A DNA stretch of 64,000 nt from Ascaris suum. Taxonomy: Eukaryota; Nematoda; Chromadorea; Rhabditida; Ascarididae. The DNA lies in the NCBI GenBank assembly GCA_013433145.1, contig CM024168.1, positions 12,780,184-12,844,183 of the forward strand, read 5' to 3'. The notes beneath the pieces are model-generated. The model was not told the origin of the DNA, made no database searches, and saw only the letters and a program-made list of their open reading frames with translations. Made by a program: the position numbers and the translations under genes. Of this stretch, positions 12,261-25,452 are shown in pieces. How positions within the stretch are numbered: the stretch's first letter is position 1; each line of letters begins with the position of its first letter.

Positions 12261-15200
12261 TATTTGATTCTTCGAGGACACGGTCAATACTAAAATAATG
12301 TTCAATGTTACTCCAAATGAATAAAAAATACTGGTAAATTTAATGAACTGTCGTCAAAGAAGAGCATATATAAGAGGACTGTAGCCAAAAAATAAGAAAC
12401 CAGTAAAAGCCCCTTATTTCTTTTTCGAAGTTCCTCTTTCTCCCTTTCCCAAAACGGCCTAAAATAAACTTTTGCATGAGCTCGCCGATAAAAATTTTAC
12501 GCCGGCGAGTCATATATTGAAGGGGCTCTTCTTCAAGCTGCATACTCTCTATGAATATAGACAACGAAGAGCCGTAAATCGCCAGCAAACAACGAATGGC
12601 GCCAACAGACCTTCCGATGTCAGCTGTCGAACGCAGCCGCAGCTCCGTATGAGAAATGAAACCACATCAAAGGAAGATGAACGGATGGATAGAGAGATTA
12701 GCTGGCAATACACCGTGCATAAAACGCACAAAAACAATGAAACGTGAGACGATGTTGGCACCAACAATGAGGGATGCCCTCAAAGAAACGTCATCGTGGA
12801 ATACTGTTGCGCATACTCTTTCAGTTCTGCTACATGCTGACTTTACAAGAAAACAAGTGATGCAGCTTTTCTTTGAACTAAACTTGGTTTCCTTTCTCTC
12901 TTCTGAGGCTTTCAGAGAGCAACTTCTATTTAAAGGGCAATCTACTGAAATTAAACCCTGCTGTCCAAAGAAATGCTGAAATGTTTTTATGGGTATGGAA
13001 TGTGTGAAAATTCATACGGCGAGTTGTAGACGAACAGTATGTAAACACGTTTGAAAATGATTTTGAAGTATTAGTGAAAAGCGACGTTCCTCAGATATCG
13101 ATGGGATCATAAGTGATGTACAGTGATAAATTATAATGCGACTTATAGGCGGGTAAATAAATGAACGTCGATAAAGAAACGAACGAATCATATTTGTGAG
13201 TAGATATGAAGGAAGTAATGTCTCTGATGATAAATGAAAGGAGAATTAGTTGAGCAATTCAAAGAGCGAAGAGTGATGAAAAAATTAAAGCTAGAAACCA
13301 ATATCCACTCATGGACGGGAAACAAATCATTCAGGCGATTTTTAATGCAGTCTCCAAATACGACAACGGCACATTAACAACCTCTAAAACCCTCAACTGA
13401 TAGAGGAGCGGAGGGAAATTGACACTCCCAGTCAGCTCCAGCAAAAGGAAAGGCGCAATCTGATATAAAGTGAAATAGGCTCCAGAGACATTTCAAACGG
13501 CGGAATGAATAAGGGTGGTTAAAATGCGGCAAAATGGAAAAATTGGCTCAAGTTTGAATGATTATGCTTGTCGGTGACCTCGAAATCACAGTGAGCTCAA
13601 ATTGTGCAGAGGGGATCTCCGATGTATCATAGAGACAATCGACCATCTACGATACTAACAGCTCCGTGAGATTAATATTGATACATTTCTACTGATATCT
13701 GTTTTTAAATCGCATTCACATTTCCTCACACGTTACGTCCCAGTGTTTTCTGAAGAAAAAAACTGTAAGAACTCATCTTCTAAATGGCGACAACAGTTGC
13801 CGCATAGTGAAAAATCCAGCGTTAAGAGGAAATAAACCTATCATAAGAATATTGTCAAGCTTTCTGCGAATAAATGGATGAATATTTTCCAGACAAAAAA
13901 CTGCTCGAATATTAGGTATCCATTAAAGGAAGAACGTTTGTGGATTGTAGAACACCTTGGGGTGAGTTTAAAAAATTGCATTAACAATCAGACGCTCTTA
14001 GCCTAGTGATAACAGCTACTGATTGAACAGCAAAGTTGTATTCATCAGCCACCGTTCATTATTCAGACCTTGTTGTGACACTGGGCAGCCTCTGTTGTCC
14101 GTCCGGTGGAACACATTCCAACCTATGTCTTTGACATGCAGCGGTGAACAAAATGACCAAGATGTGGCAAGTTTATTACAGGGAAGTTGACAGCCGTGTT
14201 CCGGAATTGTTAACTGACTGAGAGAAATTTAAACATTTTGGCCGCTTTCTTCAAGACGCAAAATATAAAAGCTGTAGTTGAATATGTCTTATTGGCGGAA
14301 CGTTCGCGCTTCATAACTGAATATGTTTTTGCTATGAAACCTACACAACCACCTAATTCAGGTGGTACCTACTTCTTATACAACTCTATTTTGTAGATTT
14401 TTCGACTAATTTGCTTATGTTAATAGCTTTGTCCATAGCGATGGTACCTCTGAAATTAAGAATTCTACTCTTATATTCTTTTCAAGGTGTGATAAGAGGC
14501 CTAGGCGTCGATCACATTCACGACAATTACTAGCAGCCTTTCGTACTGCGTGCCAAAATAATGCACCGGTATGAAGCCATAAATGCAGATTCGACAAATA
14601 TTGACGACGTTTTTCATGGTTAGTTGCGCCAATCTACTTAGAACAGCGTAAGACGAGGAAACGTTGAAGAGAGTTAGGAGGCCACTTCGGAGACCCAATT
14701 CAATGCATTGCTATTTTCCTTTGCTCCCCCCCACCCCCCAGAGTTTAACAACTTTTCTACCAAAATAGTCACCAAACAAACGTAACTATACTATATAACA
14801 AAACTGAGTGGTGAAAAGGCACATGTTGGAATGTCAACAATCAAAAATGTAAATGAACCATCACAAAACTATCGAAGAGAATGTAAAACAAACCAGTAAA
14901 ACAACACACACCCACTATGATAGGAAATGATGAAATGCTAATCAGTGCAGACTGTCACCATAAGAGCATCTCAGAGTATGATGTTTCAATCGCCTAAGGG
15001 CTTAAGAGTACCGGTTCACATCGATGGTCTTCTTGTTCGATGAGACTCAAATTAGTGAAGAATACACCAAGAAAGCCGACTTAATTAACTCTCATTACTG
15101 GTTCTCTGGTTTCTTAAAGCTTAATCTCGTTCTCTCTCACTCTCATTCTATTTCGACAATATTTTCAAATTTGATCGTGATTCATGCGGAAATTTATCGA

Positions 15201-16381
15201 CAAAATAAGGATGCAAGTTCTAAAAAAATCAGATAATTGGAAAGAAAGTGAGGAAAGAATTAAGGAATAAGAAGAATAAGAAGATAAGTGAAGAAACGAC
15301 AAAAGTCAATACAATGCAACGGACGTACACTGACACTTCGGCTTGCAAACGTGATGTGTTTCAGATCGAAATCGATGCAAAAGAAAAGTCTAAATTCGGC
15401 AACATTAAAAAATTCTATAGGTTCGGCTCCTGATTTCTGCAATAAATTCAAACTGCCATTCACCTAATAAAACTCGAAATCGGTGTTTTGCTTTTCCCAT
15501 TGGAAAAACTGACGATGTGAATGAAGCTGAAAGTTTTTCGAATGCAAAAATTGTCGTATTTCTAATTAATGAATGCCTTCCAACCATCGAATTTTGAATT
15601 TTTCCTCATAGACACTCTAGAAGGGCAATTATGAAGATTGCCAACCTTTTGTATTTGTAACGTTGAAGAGAAGAGTGGAAATATTGTTGCAGGAACCTGC
15701 TAATATAACTCTTATGAAGTAAAATTATCAGAATATTAAAATTTAAAAGATTATAGGTCAGTATTCACTAATTATTGAAATTCAAGTTCACCCGAAAAGC
15801 TCAAATGCCGATAACTAGAATATCAGTAGCCATCCATTCACTATGCAACAGAATGGCATCGTAAACGATAATCCCGATACGAAATTTCACATCGAATGAC
15901 GCACTGTCGAAGTTCAATGGTGCTATTTGTATTGGAGATATCGCGAGCAGCGAAAGTGTTTTGGATAAACTCAATGCCTTTATTCATATCGTTACTCTCA
16001 TTTCATCTTTTCACCATCGCTCCCCCCTTCCCCACACTCAATCGACACTCTTTTCGATCGATATTTTATTCATTCGAAAGGTTTCGCCTCTAAGATACGC
16101 CAACTATTTAACTGGAGGTAGGTGCAGAAACGCTTACTGTATACCGTATATCCACACTTACTCTTACTGTATACCGTATATCCACACTTACTTATCGCAC
16201 CGTTATTTTAAACGACATCGAAACCTCAAAATGTGGACGGTAACGCATTAAGAAAAACGATAAAAAAGGTGCTTATTTTCCAACTTTTTTAGTGTTTTAA
16301 ACAACAGCAAAGCAATGATCGTCCATATTTGACTGCTTAAGTAGAAAACAAAGTGACAATAAAGCGAAGCGATTCCACCAG
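12261..16381. other. Intergenic, no supported gene
   Basis: About 4 kb upstream of the cathepsin-like gene. ORFs up to about 107 codons occur but lack convincing splice context or family resemblance. The 5' promoter of the cathepsin-like gene should lie at its left end, but I see no recognisable element. Confidence 0.4.
16133..16193. repeat. Two tandem copies of a 30-bp unit
   Basis: The unit beginning TTACTGTATACCGTATATCC is present twice, offset by exactly 30 bp, with almost no divergence. This implies a recent duplication. It contains the near-palindrome GTATACCGTATAT. Confidence 0.85.
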
Positions 16382-16636
16382 TCATCTGTCAAAAGCATCA
16401 ATTGTTGAATCCAACGTCTTGCCAGTGCTTGAAGTAGAAATTCTGCGTCAACGGACACAATACTAAGCACAGAATATAAGCTTACACAAAGGACGACGTA
16501 TGTGCAATGAATCGCAATCAGAGTTCGATGGATGCTGAAGGAGCTCTTCATGACTTGCTGAAATATCGGATGGGTGGGCGGCGCTATCCTCAACTCGACA
16601 CCGCCTCCTCGATATCGCCAACTCGTCCAGACCCAT
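16382..16636 (-). CDS. Candidate small two-exon gene, unrecognised
   Basis: Exon 16488-16636 starts MGLDELAISRRRCRVEDSAA and ends in phase 2 at a GTGTAAGC donor. Exon 16382-16442 follows a GACGCAG acceptor and ends DSTIDAFDR plus stop. Together they encode 69 hydrophilic residues rich in Ser, Asp, Glu and Arg, which is unlike translated intron sequence. The intron is only 45 nt. A TTTCTAG acceptor 48 nt upstream of the ATG could serve trans-splicing or cis-splicing. I recognise no family. A different reading frame through the same region gives hydrophobic sequence, so the assignment could be wrong. Confidence 0.3.
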
Positions 16637-17971
16637 CGCTCGATTTCTAAACAAACGGCGACATTTTATTCGACAGTGAAATTCTAGAAACCGAAACGCA
16701 TCGAAGCACAACTTCAATTAATCATAGGAAATGAGAACGAAAGCGTGCTCAAATCTGAGAAATTCCCCTGTGCGGCAATCGCTGGGAACGATTTAACATT
16801 ACAGAAGACGGTATAAAAACTACTTTTAGACGGCCTTAAGAAAGAAAAGTTAAAGACTCCTCATCGGGCCAGTTGACATCTTCCTGAGGCTTCTGGATAA
16901 GCATACGTAGTCGGTATAAGCAAGTCGGATATTCTTGAAAAATTCGAATCACCGTTCAATGGGCATTTGGAATATATAGTGCATAAAAATCAAGTCATCG
17001 AGCAATCGTCGATGGACAATAAAAGTTTAAATGTCATTGATGGAACGGCCGACCTCCAACCGAGGATATGGAAGATATTCTTGTAAACGAATATAAAAAT
17101 AAATGGGCATCAGGCATATTTGTAGGCCTTAAGCAGTTCCACCCTATTGAAATAACGACGATGAAAATCTTCGGAAAATACTCTGATCCGAGTCACCTTC
17201 CTATCATCATCGTCATCCACGGAAACTCGGAAAAATGCAGCGCTGTATATGTCATCCAAACAATCCCACAGAAATTATTAAACACTTTAATATTAAAGAG
17301 TGCCCTCTTTCCACCTATACGATTGCATTGGCCGTTTTTTTTTTCACTTATATGCAAGTGAGAACGTGTTTTTTTTAATATTTCTCTTTTCCTCTGGCAT
17401 TCACTGATGCTGTTCGACGAATAAGTTTTCCCCACTCGTTCGGACTAGCTGGCTCTGAACAGTAATGCGCTCTGCGGGTAAAGTGCTTCCATTTTTTTAC
17501 CTGAAGTGTGTCCACGTTTTGGTCAGCATCTGGTCACTCTTCATTGACTGGACGAACCGGATCGTTAAAGAGCAAATATGGACAGTAAATGTTGACATTT
17601 GGATGGACTGCACAACAAAAAAGTGCGAATGCTGGAGCACAACGGACAGAGCAAACGCTGCTCGGTGGATCGTCCCAATTGGAAATTCTAAAAGCCGCTC
17701 TGAGCCAAGTACTGGAAGAAAAAGCGACAAGAGCTGGTCACTTTTTGCACAGAGGAGCATGGATCACATCAGCCGTTGTCCACTATTGGTCGAACGAGTC
17801 TGTCGCTTTTTACACTTGAAATACGAGCAGAAATGAAAAGGGGCCAATATGTTAACAAAGGTTTGCTTCTATACCTGATAATGAAAAAGCGAAACATTCT
17901 CCCTTCAGCATTAGATAAATATGAATTTGATTAAACTTCAGTTCACAGCCTTCTTGAGGTCCTCTATACGA

Positions 17972-18140
17972 CTGTAACGATTTAATGATTGCAATGACTT
18001 GATATTTGCAACAATGTGATGATTGCAATGATTTAATAACTGCAATGACTTAGTGAGTGCAATGATTTAATTACTGCAATGACTGCCCGATTGCAATGAG
18101 CAATCGATTGTAATGATGAACCATTGAAGTGATGGCAATG
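17972..18140. repeat. Degenerate tandem array, unit about 18-20 bp (GCAATGA core)
   Basis: The core TGCAATGA(T/C)TT recurs at least eight times at roughly regular spacing, with drift towards both ends. It is an old minisatellite in noncoding DNA. Confidence 0.75.
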
Positions 18141-18369
18141 AACGCTAAACGATTCACCTCAGTAAGATAGTTATTCTTTTGCTGTATAAGCACGTCACCA
18201 CTCATTTGTGGGCAGCACGTCTTTTTTGCTGCAGAAGCGATTCATTTCAGTTGGGAAGATTTTGTTTTTTAAAGCAAAAACTTCGACTCTGAAAATAATG
18301 CTTGATGTGTAAAATTAAAGGAACAATAAAGAGAGAGTAAGAGAAAAAAGGAATGAGGGGAAAGAGAGG

Positions 18370-18482
18370 AATGATTCGATTTCCAGAAAGAGAAAGAAAA
18401 AAGGAGGGAAAGATGGAAGTGATTTGATTTTCGAGAAAAAGAAAGAAACAAAGAGGGAAAGATTGAAACGATTTAATTTCCG
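18370..18482. repeat. Purine-rich tandem repeat, unit about 49 bp
   Basis: About two and a third copies of a unit beginning GATT(C/T)GATTT followed by GA-rich sequence. The flanks from 18300 are also GA-rich. It produces spurious Phe/Ser-rich ORFs on the other strand. Confidence 0.65.
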
Positions 18483-19837
18483 TAATGAGCAGAAGCACAC
18501 CAAGAAAGTTTGTCTAAGACAATAGGCATAACAGTGGCAGAAATTTCACGTGAAGGAACGATGTTAAAACGATAGCACATAGTCCCTTCTAAGGCAACTC
18601 ACCGAATAAACAACTGCAAGTAAACAATAAACACATCACTAGCACTATTAAGGCCGATGTCCATATCGACTCTTAGTCTCTTCCATATTTCTGGCCTCTC
18701 CACCGCTATCGTTAAGCATCAGCTGGGGACATCGGTGGCACCAGAATGCCTAAAAGATCAGGCTGGAACCGACGAGGCAAAATGCGAGTCTCCAGCCGAA
18801 TATCCTCTGAATCAGGTAACGCTTTTGCAATATTACGCTGTACAACGCGAATGGAGAAGTTAAACCTACGACGATATTAATATTGAAGGGCAAATAGCAA
18901 GAACGACAGTTCGATTTCCAGTCGATTATCACTATTCGACTTCCACGCAAAAGTGTTCAGTTTCATGAAAACTGAGAGCGAACAGAACAACGGGACATCG
19001 AAGAGCGCAAACAGATGACTGGCTCTTTTCCACGTTAAACTCCAAAAAACTCCTGTTTGACTCCTTTAAAAGATATCCAATTTTTACCTGCAGTACCACT
19101 CAGCTTCTCGCCACGAATGACTGCGAGCGAACGAGTAAAATTGCCCCACAAGTAAAATTAACGATACTTCTTATAGTCTCTTCATGGAGCAAATAATGCT
19201 TTCTCTCCTTTTCTCGGTGAATGTATTAAGAAATTTTCAACAGAAGAATGAATACAGTTCGAAGCAATGAGTACGATTCGAACATTTGGAGAAAGCGGTA
19301 AAAAATTAAAAAAAACGCAATTTAGGGCAATGAAATCGTGGGCACCAAACAAGGGTTTACCAATTATAGGATCGGAATTTGAATAAGAATATTCATTTAT
19401 AATAAAAGTTACAACACAATAAAAATAAGACCCATGACAGAAATATTTCAGCTACGGAAGGAATTTCCGGAAAAATCTTTTCCGAAATGACTGTAGCTTG
19501 ATATCAACAGCTTAGCAACAACGAGAAATCAAAGTTCTCTCAAATAACCACAATTTTCAGGACTCCGTTATCCCGATAGCATTTTGCCAGGAATGGCACT
19601 TTGTAATGTGAGAAAAAAGCATCAAAGAAGATAAAATGACAGATCGCGTTACTAATAGTGGCAAAAAGAGGCAGAAAAGGATGGAAGTGTGATCACGTTA
19701 TTGTTGAGCAGCAATTGCCGCGAAGGAAGCAGATTTCAACTTGGATTTGTCACTTACTGCCGTCAAGGTGGTACACTCTCTCGCTTGTTTTTGATCCGCT
19801 TTGACGCAGTTCTGCGGTCAGTCGGAATTGTTGTCAA

Positions 19838-20044
19838 CTAGCTGCACCATCCGAGTATCCCAGAAGGGCCTTCTGCAATACTCCCAATCTGTTTGTAAAG
19901 ATCGACAGCATGAAAGACTGTAAACGTTGAGGATTTCAAGACAGAAAATACCATGCACGAGGAATAGGAAGTGGTGGCGACCGATGGACCCAGTTTCCAT
20001 TGGAAAGCAAGCTTCGGTTCTGGTAAGCTAACTTCGACATTCAT
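19838..20044 (-). CDS. Candidate exon of an unresolved gene
   Basis: An ATG immediately follows a good acceptor (TCGGTTGCAG) and opens 68 codons beginning MNVEVSLPEPKLAFQWKLGP. The composition looks like protein. At 20294-20389 on the same strand an ORF starts MSKPQVAFDC and runs into a hydrophobic, signal-like stretch (FVISVLLLHAVIL). At 19746-19800 another open segment ends at a GTAAGTG donor. These could be one secreted-protein gene, but I cannot join them in a single convincing frame. Confidence 0.22.
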   Translation of the reverse strand: MNVEVSLPEPKLAFQWKLGPSVATTSYSSCMVFSVLKSSTFTVFHAVDLYKQIGSIAEGPSGILGWCS

Positions 20045-20399
20045 CTGCAACCGAAAGCCAAAATTCAGTCGGTTATAAACGAGAAATTTTATTCGCTTAA
20101 TGCATTAGAGAGAGATATATGACGCATTGTTATTTTAAAGATATTTCAATCATAAACGTATTATGGCAAGCACGTGAAACTGATTAACAAAGAATTATGA
20201 GATATTCGGACTGTGTTGTGGATAACAGTTAACGAAGGTAATCATGGAAGCAGCTCCGTCAGGAGCAAATAAAAACACATACGAACTTAGAGCCTATGTT
20301 GTGTGTGTGGAGCACGTCAAGATAACTGCATGTAGCAACAACACAGAAATAACGAAGTAACAATCGAACGCAACTTGAGGTTTGCTCATGGTGAGCAGT

Positions 20400-22441
20400 G
20401 AAGTTGAAGATCGATGAAAATGAGAAGTGATTCAAAGTGAAAAAGGAAAAAGCAAATATAAGAACTAAAAGTGCTGCGAGCACAAACTATAGCAAAAAGT
20501 TCTATCGAATAAGTAATAACTCGAGCAATCGATTAGGTTGAAGGTACTGCAATTTAGGCAATGCTCTCAATAAAATAACTCTAGATATTCGTCAAACAAG
20601 GACGGCCAAGGTGTCGTTCGCTGAGTGCAGTTTGTTCAAATTGGTTTGCCAACAAGTTTACATATTTTCTATGAAGTCACCGAGCACCGAGCCAGTTGCC
20701 TGGCCAACAAATGAATTTACACCTTCAGCGAGATACTGTGAATCCATTTGCCCATCGTCATTCTTGACGGATCCCATTAGTTAAAAATAAAGCCTACAAC
20801 GAAATCGATGTAGTAAAACAAAACAAGTGGCATGAGATGCCCTTCTGTATTCCATCCAGCTAAAACCACCATCAGTCGTCAACTAATAATGAAGCACAAT
20901 GTCTTCGTAGAAATCTAGACCATTCAGCTTTCTCTGTCTCACGTAAAACGCGATGAGTGCAAAGAGCAATCGTATGCTTTAACACTTTTGAACGTCTACA
21001 GCCTATGCCAGAGTGATGTATCAACGTAGTAGATGGCATGGGCGGCTATTCGCAGCGTGCATTACACCAGCTAAACTTCGCAGCTCCACTTTATATCGAA
21101 CTACAACATCTGCGAAACAATTTCGGACCCAACCGAAGTTATGAACTCGGACATTCATTCGATGCTACGACATCTACCGCGCTTGCTAACTGACAGCCGT
21201 TGAATTCCGCTATACTGATTAGGGCCCAACGTATCTGCAACAGGACTTTTTTTTGAAAAATCGATGACGTGAAATTCTTTGGTCGGAGGATCTCAAACAT
21301 TTAAAATATTCGACCGTTTCGCAAGACTCGATCGTCAGGTCGAACGTCGATGGTTAAGAAACGGAAATTTTGGTTTAGAGAATGAACTATTCATTCATTG
21401 GTGCTGAATTCTGAAGCGTTTTCACGTCGGCACGATACGATATTTCGATGGACCGTTTCGCACCCACGTGAAAATATTCTTATAACCTGCATCGTTGCGC
21501 ATAAAAGATGGAGATTGCATTCAGATTAAGTGACCGAATAGTCAACTGGCCATTACGGACCGTCATACTAAACGATCGTCAAGTGGCATCTAGCGCAACG
21601 CGTAAGAGGGTTGCTTATCGTGGCTGCGGCCGGGTTTCGCTGCCGCCTAACGTCCCCGTTTGTGCCAATGACGAGAACTCATGCACCACTCTGAAGGATA
21701 GTGTGGAAATATCAGACCTCTTAACCATTTCCGAGGCTTTTACAACTAAACAAACGACTGCAGAATCGTTGTCTCAGGACAAGAATTTGTTCTCTGATCA
21801 CGGTTGACGAAATGGTTGGTCGAGGCCTAACTTGAAGGATTTGGTTAGCCTTTCTTGCTTATCCAGCTGTTATTGGTAAAACCTCAAGCAATGTAGAGTC
21901 TGAGTGTCGACGGACCGTTGATAAACGGGAAACTGGTCGGTGCAATCTTGCAGGATGCCTTCCTCTAACACCGCACTTCTTGGCGTTCCTTTGGATATGT
22001 GCTCCAAGTTCGCTTTATGGTCTCTTTCCCTCACGAAAAATGAAACATCTGATTAAATGAAAGTGAACCCCCTCCCCCTCTCCTCCCAAGCTGTCGTCCA
22101 CCAAATCTACACCGCCATTTTAGGAATCAAATTTTCCAGGCGAATTCCACTCGATGGCCGTCTGATTTACTGCTTATAAGAAAAGCACTTTTGCATGTAT
22201 GACATTCTTCATATGAAAATAAACTGGGAATCTCCCCGAATGAAAGCTGGTAAGCAGTAAACGATGATGGAACACTCGAAAGCGCGAATGTGTGGCTGAT
22301 CGATAAGGTCACAATAAGCAATGCTCTAGCAATGAACTGATGAACAGAACAGAGATTAAAATTTGAACAAATACAAACAAACTTTTATCAGCACATAAAT
22401 TCAATATCACAGCTCAAACAAGCATATATAACACCACCATT
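20400..22441. other. Unresolved region, no supported gene
   Basis: A 99-codon plus-strand ORF at 21508-21807 (contains RVAYRGCGRVSLPPNVPVC) is slightly GC-richer than its surroundings. It has no start or splice context that convinces me. It may be old transposon sequence. Confidence 0.35.
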
Positions 22442-24601
22442 TCACATCGCTTTGTAAGTAATTACATAACGAAAACCACTCATCAAAGCAAACAGCAAAG
22501 TAACACCGTATAATGTAACAAATAGAAAGAACAGGCATGAAACTCGGGATCGAATCATGTCCGAATCCTTAACCTTCACTAGTGAGGAGCATCGTGATCC
22601 TAAGCAGTTGTCATAATCGATTTTGGGCGGGGCGGCAGAAGGGAGGGGATAGAGGAACTGAAAACTCCACAGCAATTATTCGCATAGAGAGAGTGAAATG
22701 TAGCGTATTCCGGTAGAAGGCACTTCGAGCGGCTTCTTCCACAATTCTCGCAAAAAGTAACACGCAGAATCTTCATTCAAAAAGACGGGGGAGGGTTGTT
22801 TTAGGAAAAAGCACGTTCGAATGGAAAATGGTTCTCAAAAAATTTAAAACATACGAAAAGTTCACGCAAGATACTTACACCGCAAATTCTTCGCTTTTTC
22901 CTCTTCCTCCACCCATCCATTCCTTCCTCAGGACGCACTGATAACCGAATACAAGTAAGGCACAACTACTCACGACGAAAACAACGGAAATATGGAAGAC
23001 AGAAAATTCTTTTCGGCACAACATATAAATTAATATTCTTCTACTACTCGTATTCCTTGGAGATTTTCCACTTGTGCTCAAGGCATTATTAAACAGATTC
23101 GCCTACAAACAAAACATGACTTTGGTTTAAAAAAAGTCTCAACGATAGCGGGAAAAACCCTTAAACGGTACGTCTTTTAACAATCGGGAGACCTCTCCTC
23201 CCTCCTCAAATGAAATCGCCTCCTCACCTTTTATCACCAAGACGAATCGCTACCCCCCCTCCCCCCCCCCCCCCCCCCATTGTCCTTTTATTGTCGCTAC
23301 ATATCGATGATGAAAAAGTGCAACTGAAAACAACAATAAATGGCAACACTTTGATAATTTTACAGGTTCAGAACACACTCCACGGCATTTTGCACAAAAC
23401 ACATGCTACAGTACTTGACAATTAGGAAACATAGACTGAATTTGTGTACAAAACAGACACTTCCGCCAGCTTTCACAAGGAATATTTCGGAGGGGAGAAT
23501 ACCCTCCTCTATCAATGTGCAAAAATGTGGAGGGGCGTGGGAGGTAGACCTTCGCCCCCCTTATCAGCCCCCTCTTCCATGTCTTCCTCACTTTGTCATT
23601 CCCAGTCCCCACAAATTTTCTCATATTTTCTCTTCTACCGAGTAATTTTGCACAATCAAAAGCATATCTAATTTAAACAAATAAAACACCAACATGCAAT
23701 AAGAACTAATAACTTGCTTAAAAATAACGAAAATAAGAAGCGTCTACGATATGTCAGAAATATTTAGGTAAATCAAACGCAATAAAAAAGACACACTGGA
23801 AAACGTTATATTAATGCTGTAATTCCCTAAGAATATAATTCCTCTAATATAAACAATTTAAAAAAAAGAAAATCATCCGCAATTTGTCAAATAGGATTCT
23901 AATAGTCGACTTGCAAAAGATAACTTCAAATCGTCAAACTTTATTCCGTCCCCCTTTGGCGTCATTGCAGTTTTCAATAAAAGAAAGACGAACATCCCCC
24001 CACTCATCGCTTTGAAAAATTTTTCCACTGCAAAGATGATCACCACCAAAATCATGCACATATCAGTATAAGCCTCTTACATTCTCTGCATGTGGTAAAT
24101 ATATGACCAGACGATATGCGATAGTGCTGCTAACCTCGTCCATCACAAGGTCAGCAACGTGCTCTTAGACTGCTTCGACTGCCACTCGCTGCTTTGCATT
24201 TCGCACTTGCTCTCGTTCTGCAAAACAAGCAATTTTACCAACAAAACCACACTCACAGACATTCCCAGTAAATCTAATTTAAACGCACTAATAAAACCTG
24301 CACATATCATCCAATATTTGTCATACTGCACCAGAAATGAATATCACAATGTGGGATATTCCTTTTGAGGCTTAGTAACAACACTATAGATCTCGAATCT
24401 TCCTTTTGAGGCTTACCAGTAGTACTGTAGATTTCCAGGTTACGGTACGAGGACAAACCACTATGGTGGAGCATACGGAAATGATACAGAGAGAGATAGA
24501 TCTGGTCAAGCGGAAAGCAATGACCAATACCATCGCTTACATCTACCAGCGGACCCTTTGTCAAAACGCTTCGAGCTTGAGCATGCTGCTTTAATCGCCA
24601 T
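22442..24601 (-). CDS. Unrecognised protein with two predicted membrane segments, 6 exons
   Basis: Proposed exons: 24541-24601, 24257-24297, 24186-24217, 23940-24027, 22881-23102, 22442-22657. Phases agree throughout, giving 219 residues. The start is MAIKAACSSSKRFDK. A soluble part follows (KIFQSDEWGDVRLSFIENCN). Membrane segment 1 is near residue 120 (HISVVFVVSSCALLVFGY). A loop carries C...C in YDNCLGSRCSS, and membrane segment 2 (CLFFLFVTLYGVTLLFALM) lies near the C-terminus YVITYKAM. Exon 5 is the best supported: TTTGTAG acceptor, TM-coding, with overlapping donors GTGTAAGT. The 32-nt and 41-nt exons are the least certain. It lies on the same strand as vps-20, about 850 bp downstream. 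No family recognised; function unknown. Confidence 0.45.
23261..23278. repeat. Poly(C) tract, 18 nt
   Basis: Eighteen consecutive C, preceded by C7T. It lies just upstream of an exon of the two-TM gene on the opposite strand. Confidence 0.95.
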
Positions 24602-25452
24602 TGTGTCACAACGCGACGGTCAATTCGAACACAACTGTTCAAACTAGCGCTTGAAGGCGCTAACAACGAAAAGCCACTCACGCAAACCGGATGTGATCAG
24701 CATGGATGCCTAGGTGGAGAGTGTTGTCTAAAGGCGAAATGTGAAACTACGATCAGTCCCTCCCCCCCCCCCCCCCCCTTCCTCCTATGTGCCCAAACTG
24801 ACAACCCGTTCTACCCGGGTTTCCAGTTTGGAATCCAACCAGCTATGGAATGTGAATTACGCAGTAATCGGTGACCTCAACTTTAAAATGAAATTCAGTT
24901 CTAAACAACAAAGAACCTAGAATCATTTTAAAGCTTTATCGAGACATGCAATGTGAAAATGAATGGAAGGAGAGGACTTCAAACAAACAAATGAATAATA
25001 TGATAGCATACAAAATTTCTATTTCATTCTTAAGGATAGTGAGCGGTTATGATACATCAATTTGTGTCCAGCTAAAGAAAGTTATGATACACATCAGTGT
25101 CCTTTTCACCTCCCTCTCCTTCCCCCTCCCCCTCCCCCCGCAGAGAAAATCAAAAGAATGCTGTGACACTGAACGCACCTTTGTAAGAGAGATATGAAAA
25201 TGAATAGTGATACATAAGCCCACCTAAAGAAAAAATTTTCCCCTAACAAACAAACTTTGAAGAACTTACAAACATGGCTATGCTCTTTTTGCGCATAATT
25301 TTAAAACAACAGAATTTAAACAGCGCATAGCATATCAACCTGAACGACCTCCGTAGAAAAGCCTTCATTTCAACATGCAATATCAAGTGCTTTAATTCAT
25401 TTCGACTGATGCAAACGTACATTCTCCCACATTTTGTTTTCTATAGGGCGCA
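24602..25452. other. Short intergenic gap between vps-20 and the next minus-strand gene
   Basis: Contains a 17-nt poly(C) tract at 24762-24778 and a C-rich stretch near 25110-25140. No gene seen. The spacing is longer than usual for a nematode operon. Confidence 0.5.
24762..24778. repeat. Poly(C) tract, 17 nt
   Basis: Uninterrupted C17 in intergenic DNA. Confidence 0.95.

Noticed and set aside
12656..12979. 107-codon plus-strand ORF
   Set aside because: No splice sites, no family resemblance and low-quality composition; treated as chance.
19449..19500. Imperfect hairpin (GCTAC...GTAGC with inner TTTTCC/GGAAAA)
   Set aside because: Arms are short and interrupted; no target-site duplication or transcription context, so not called a MITE or RNA.
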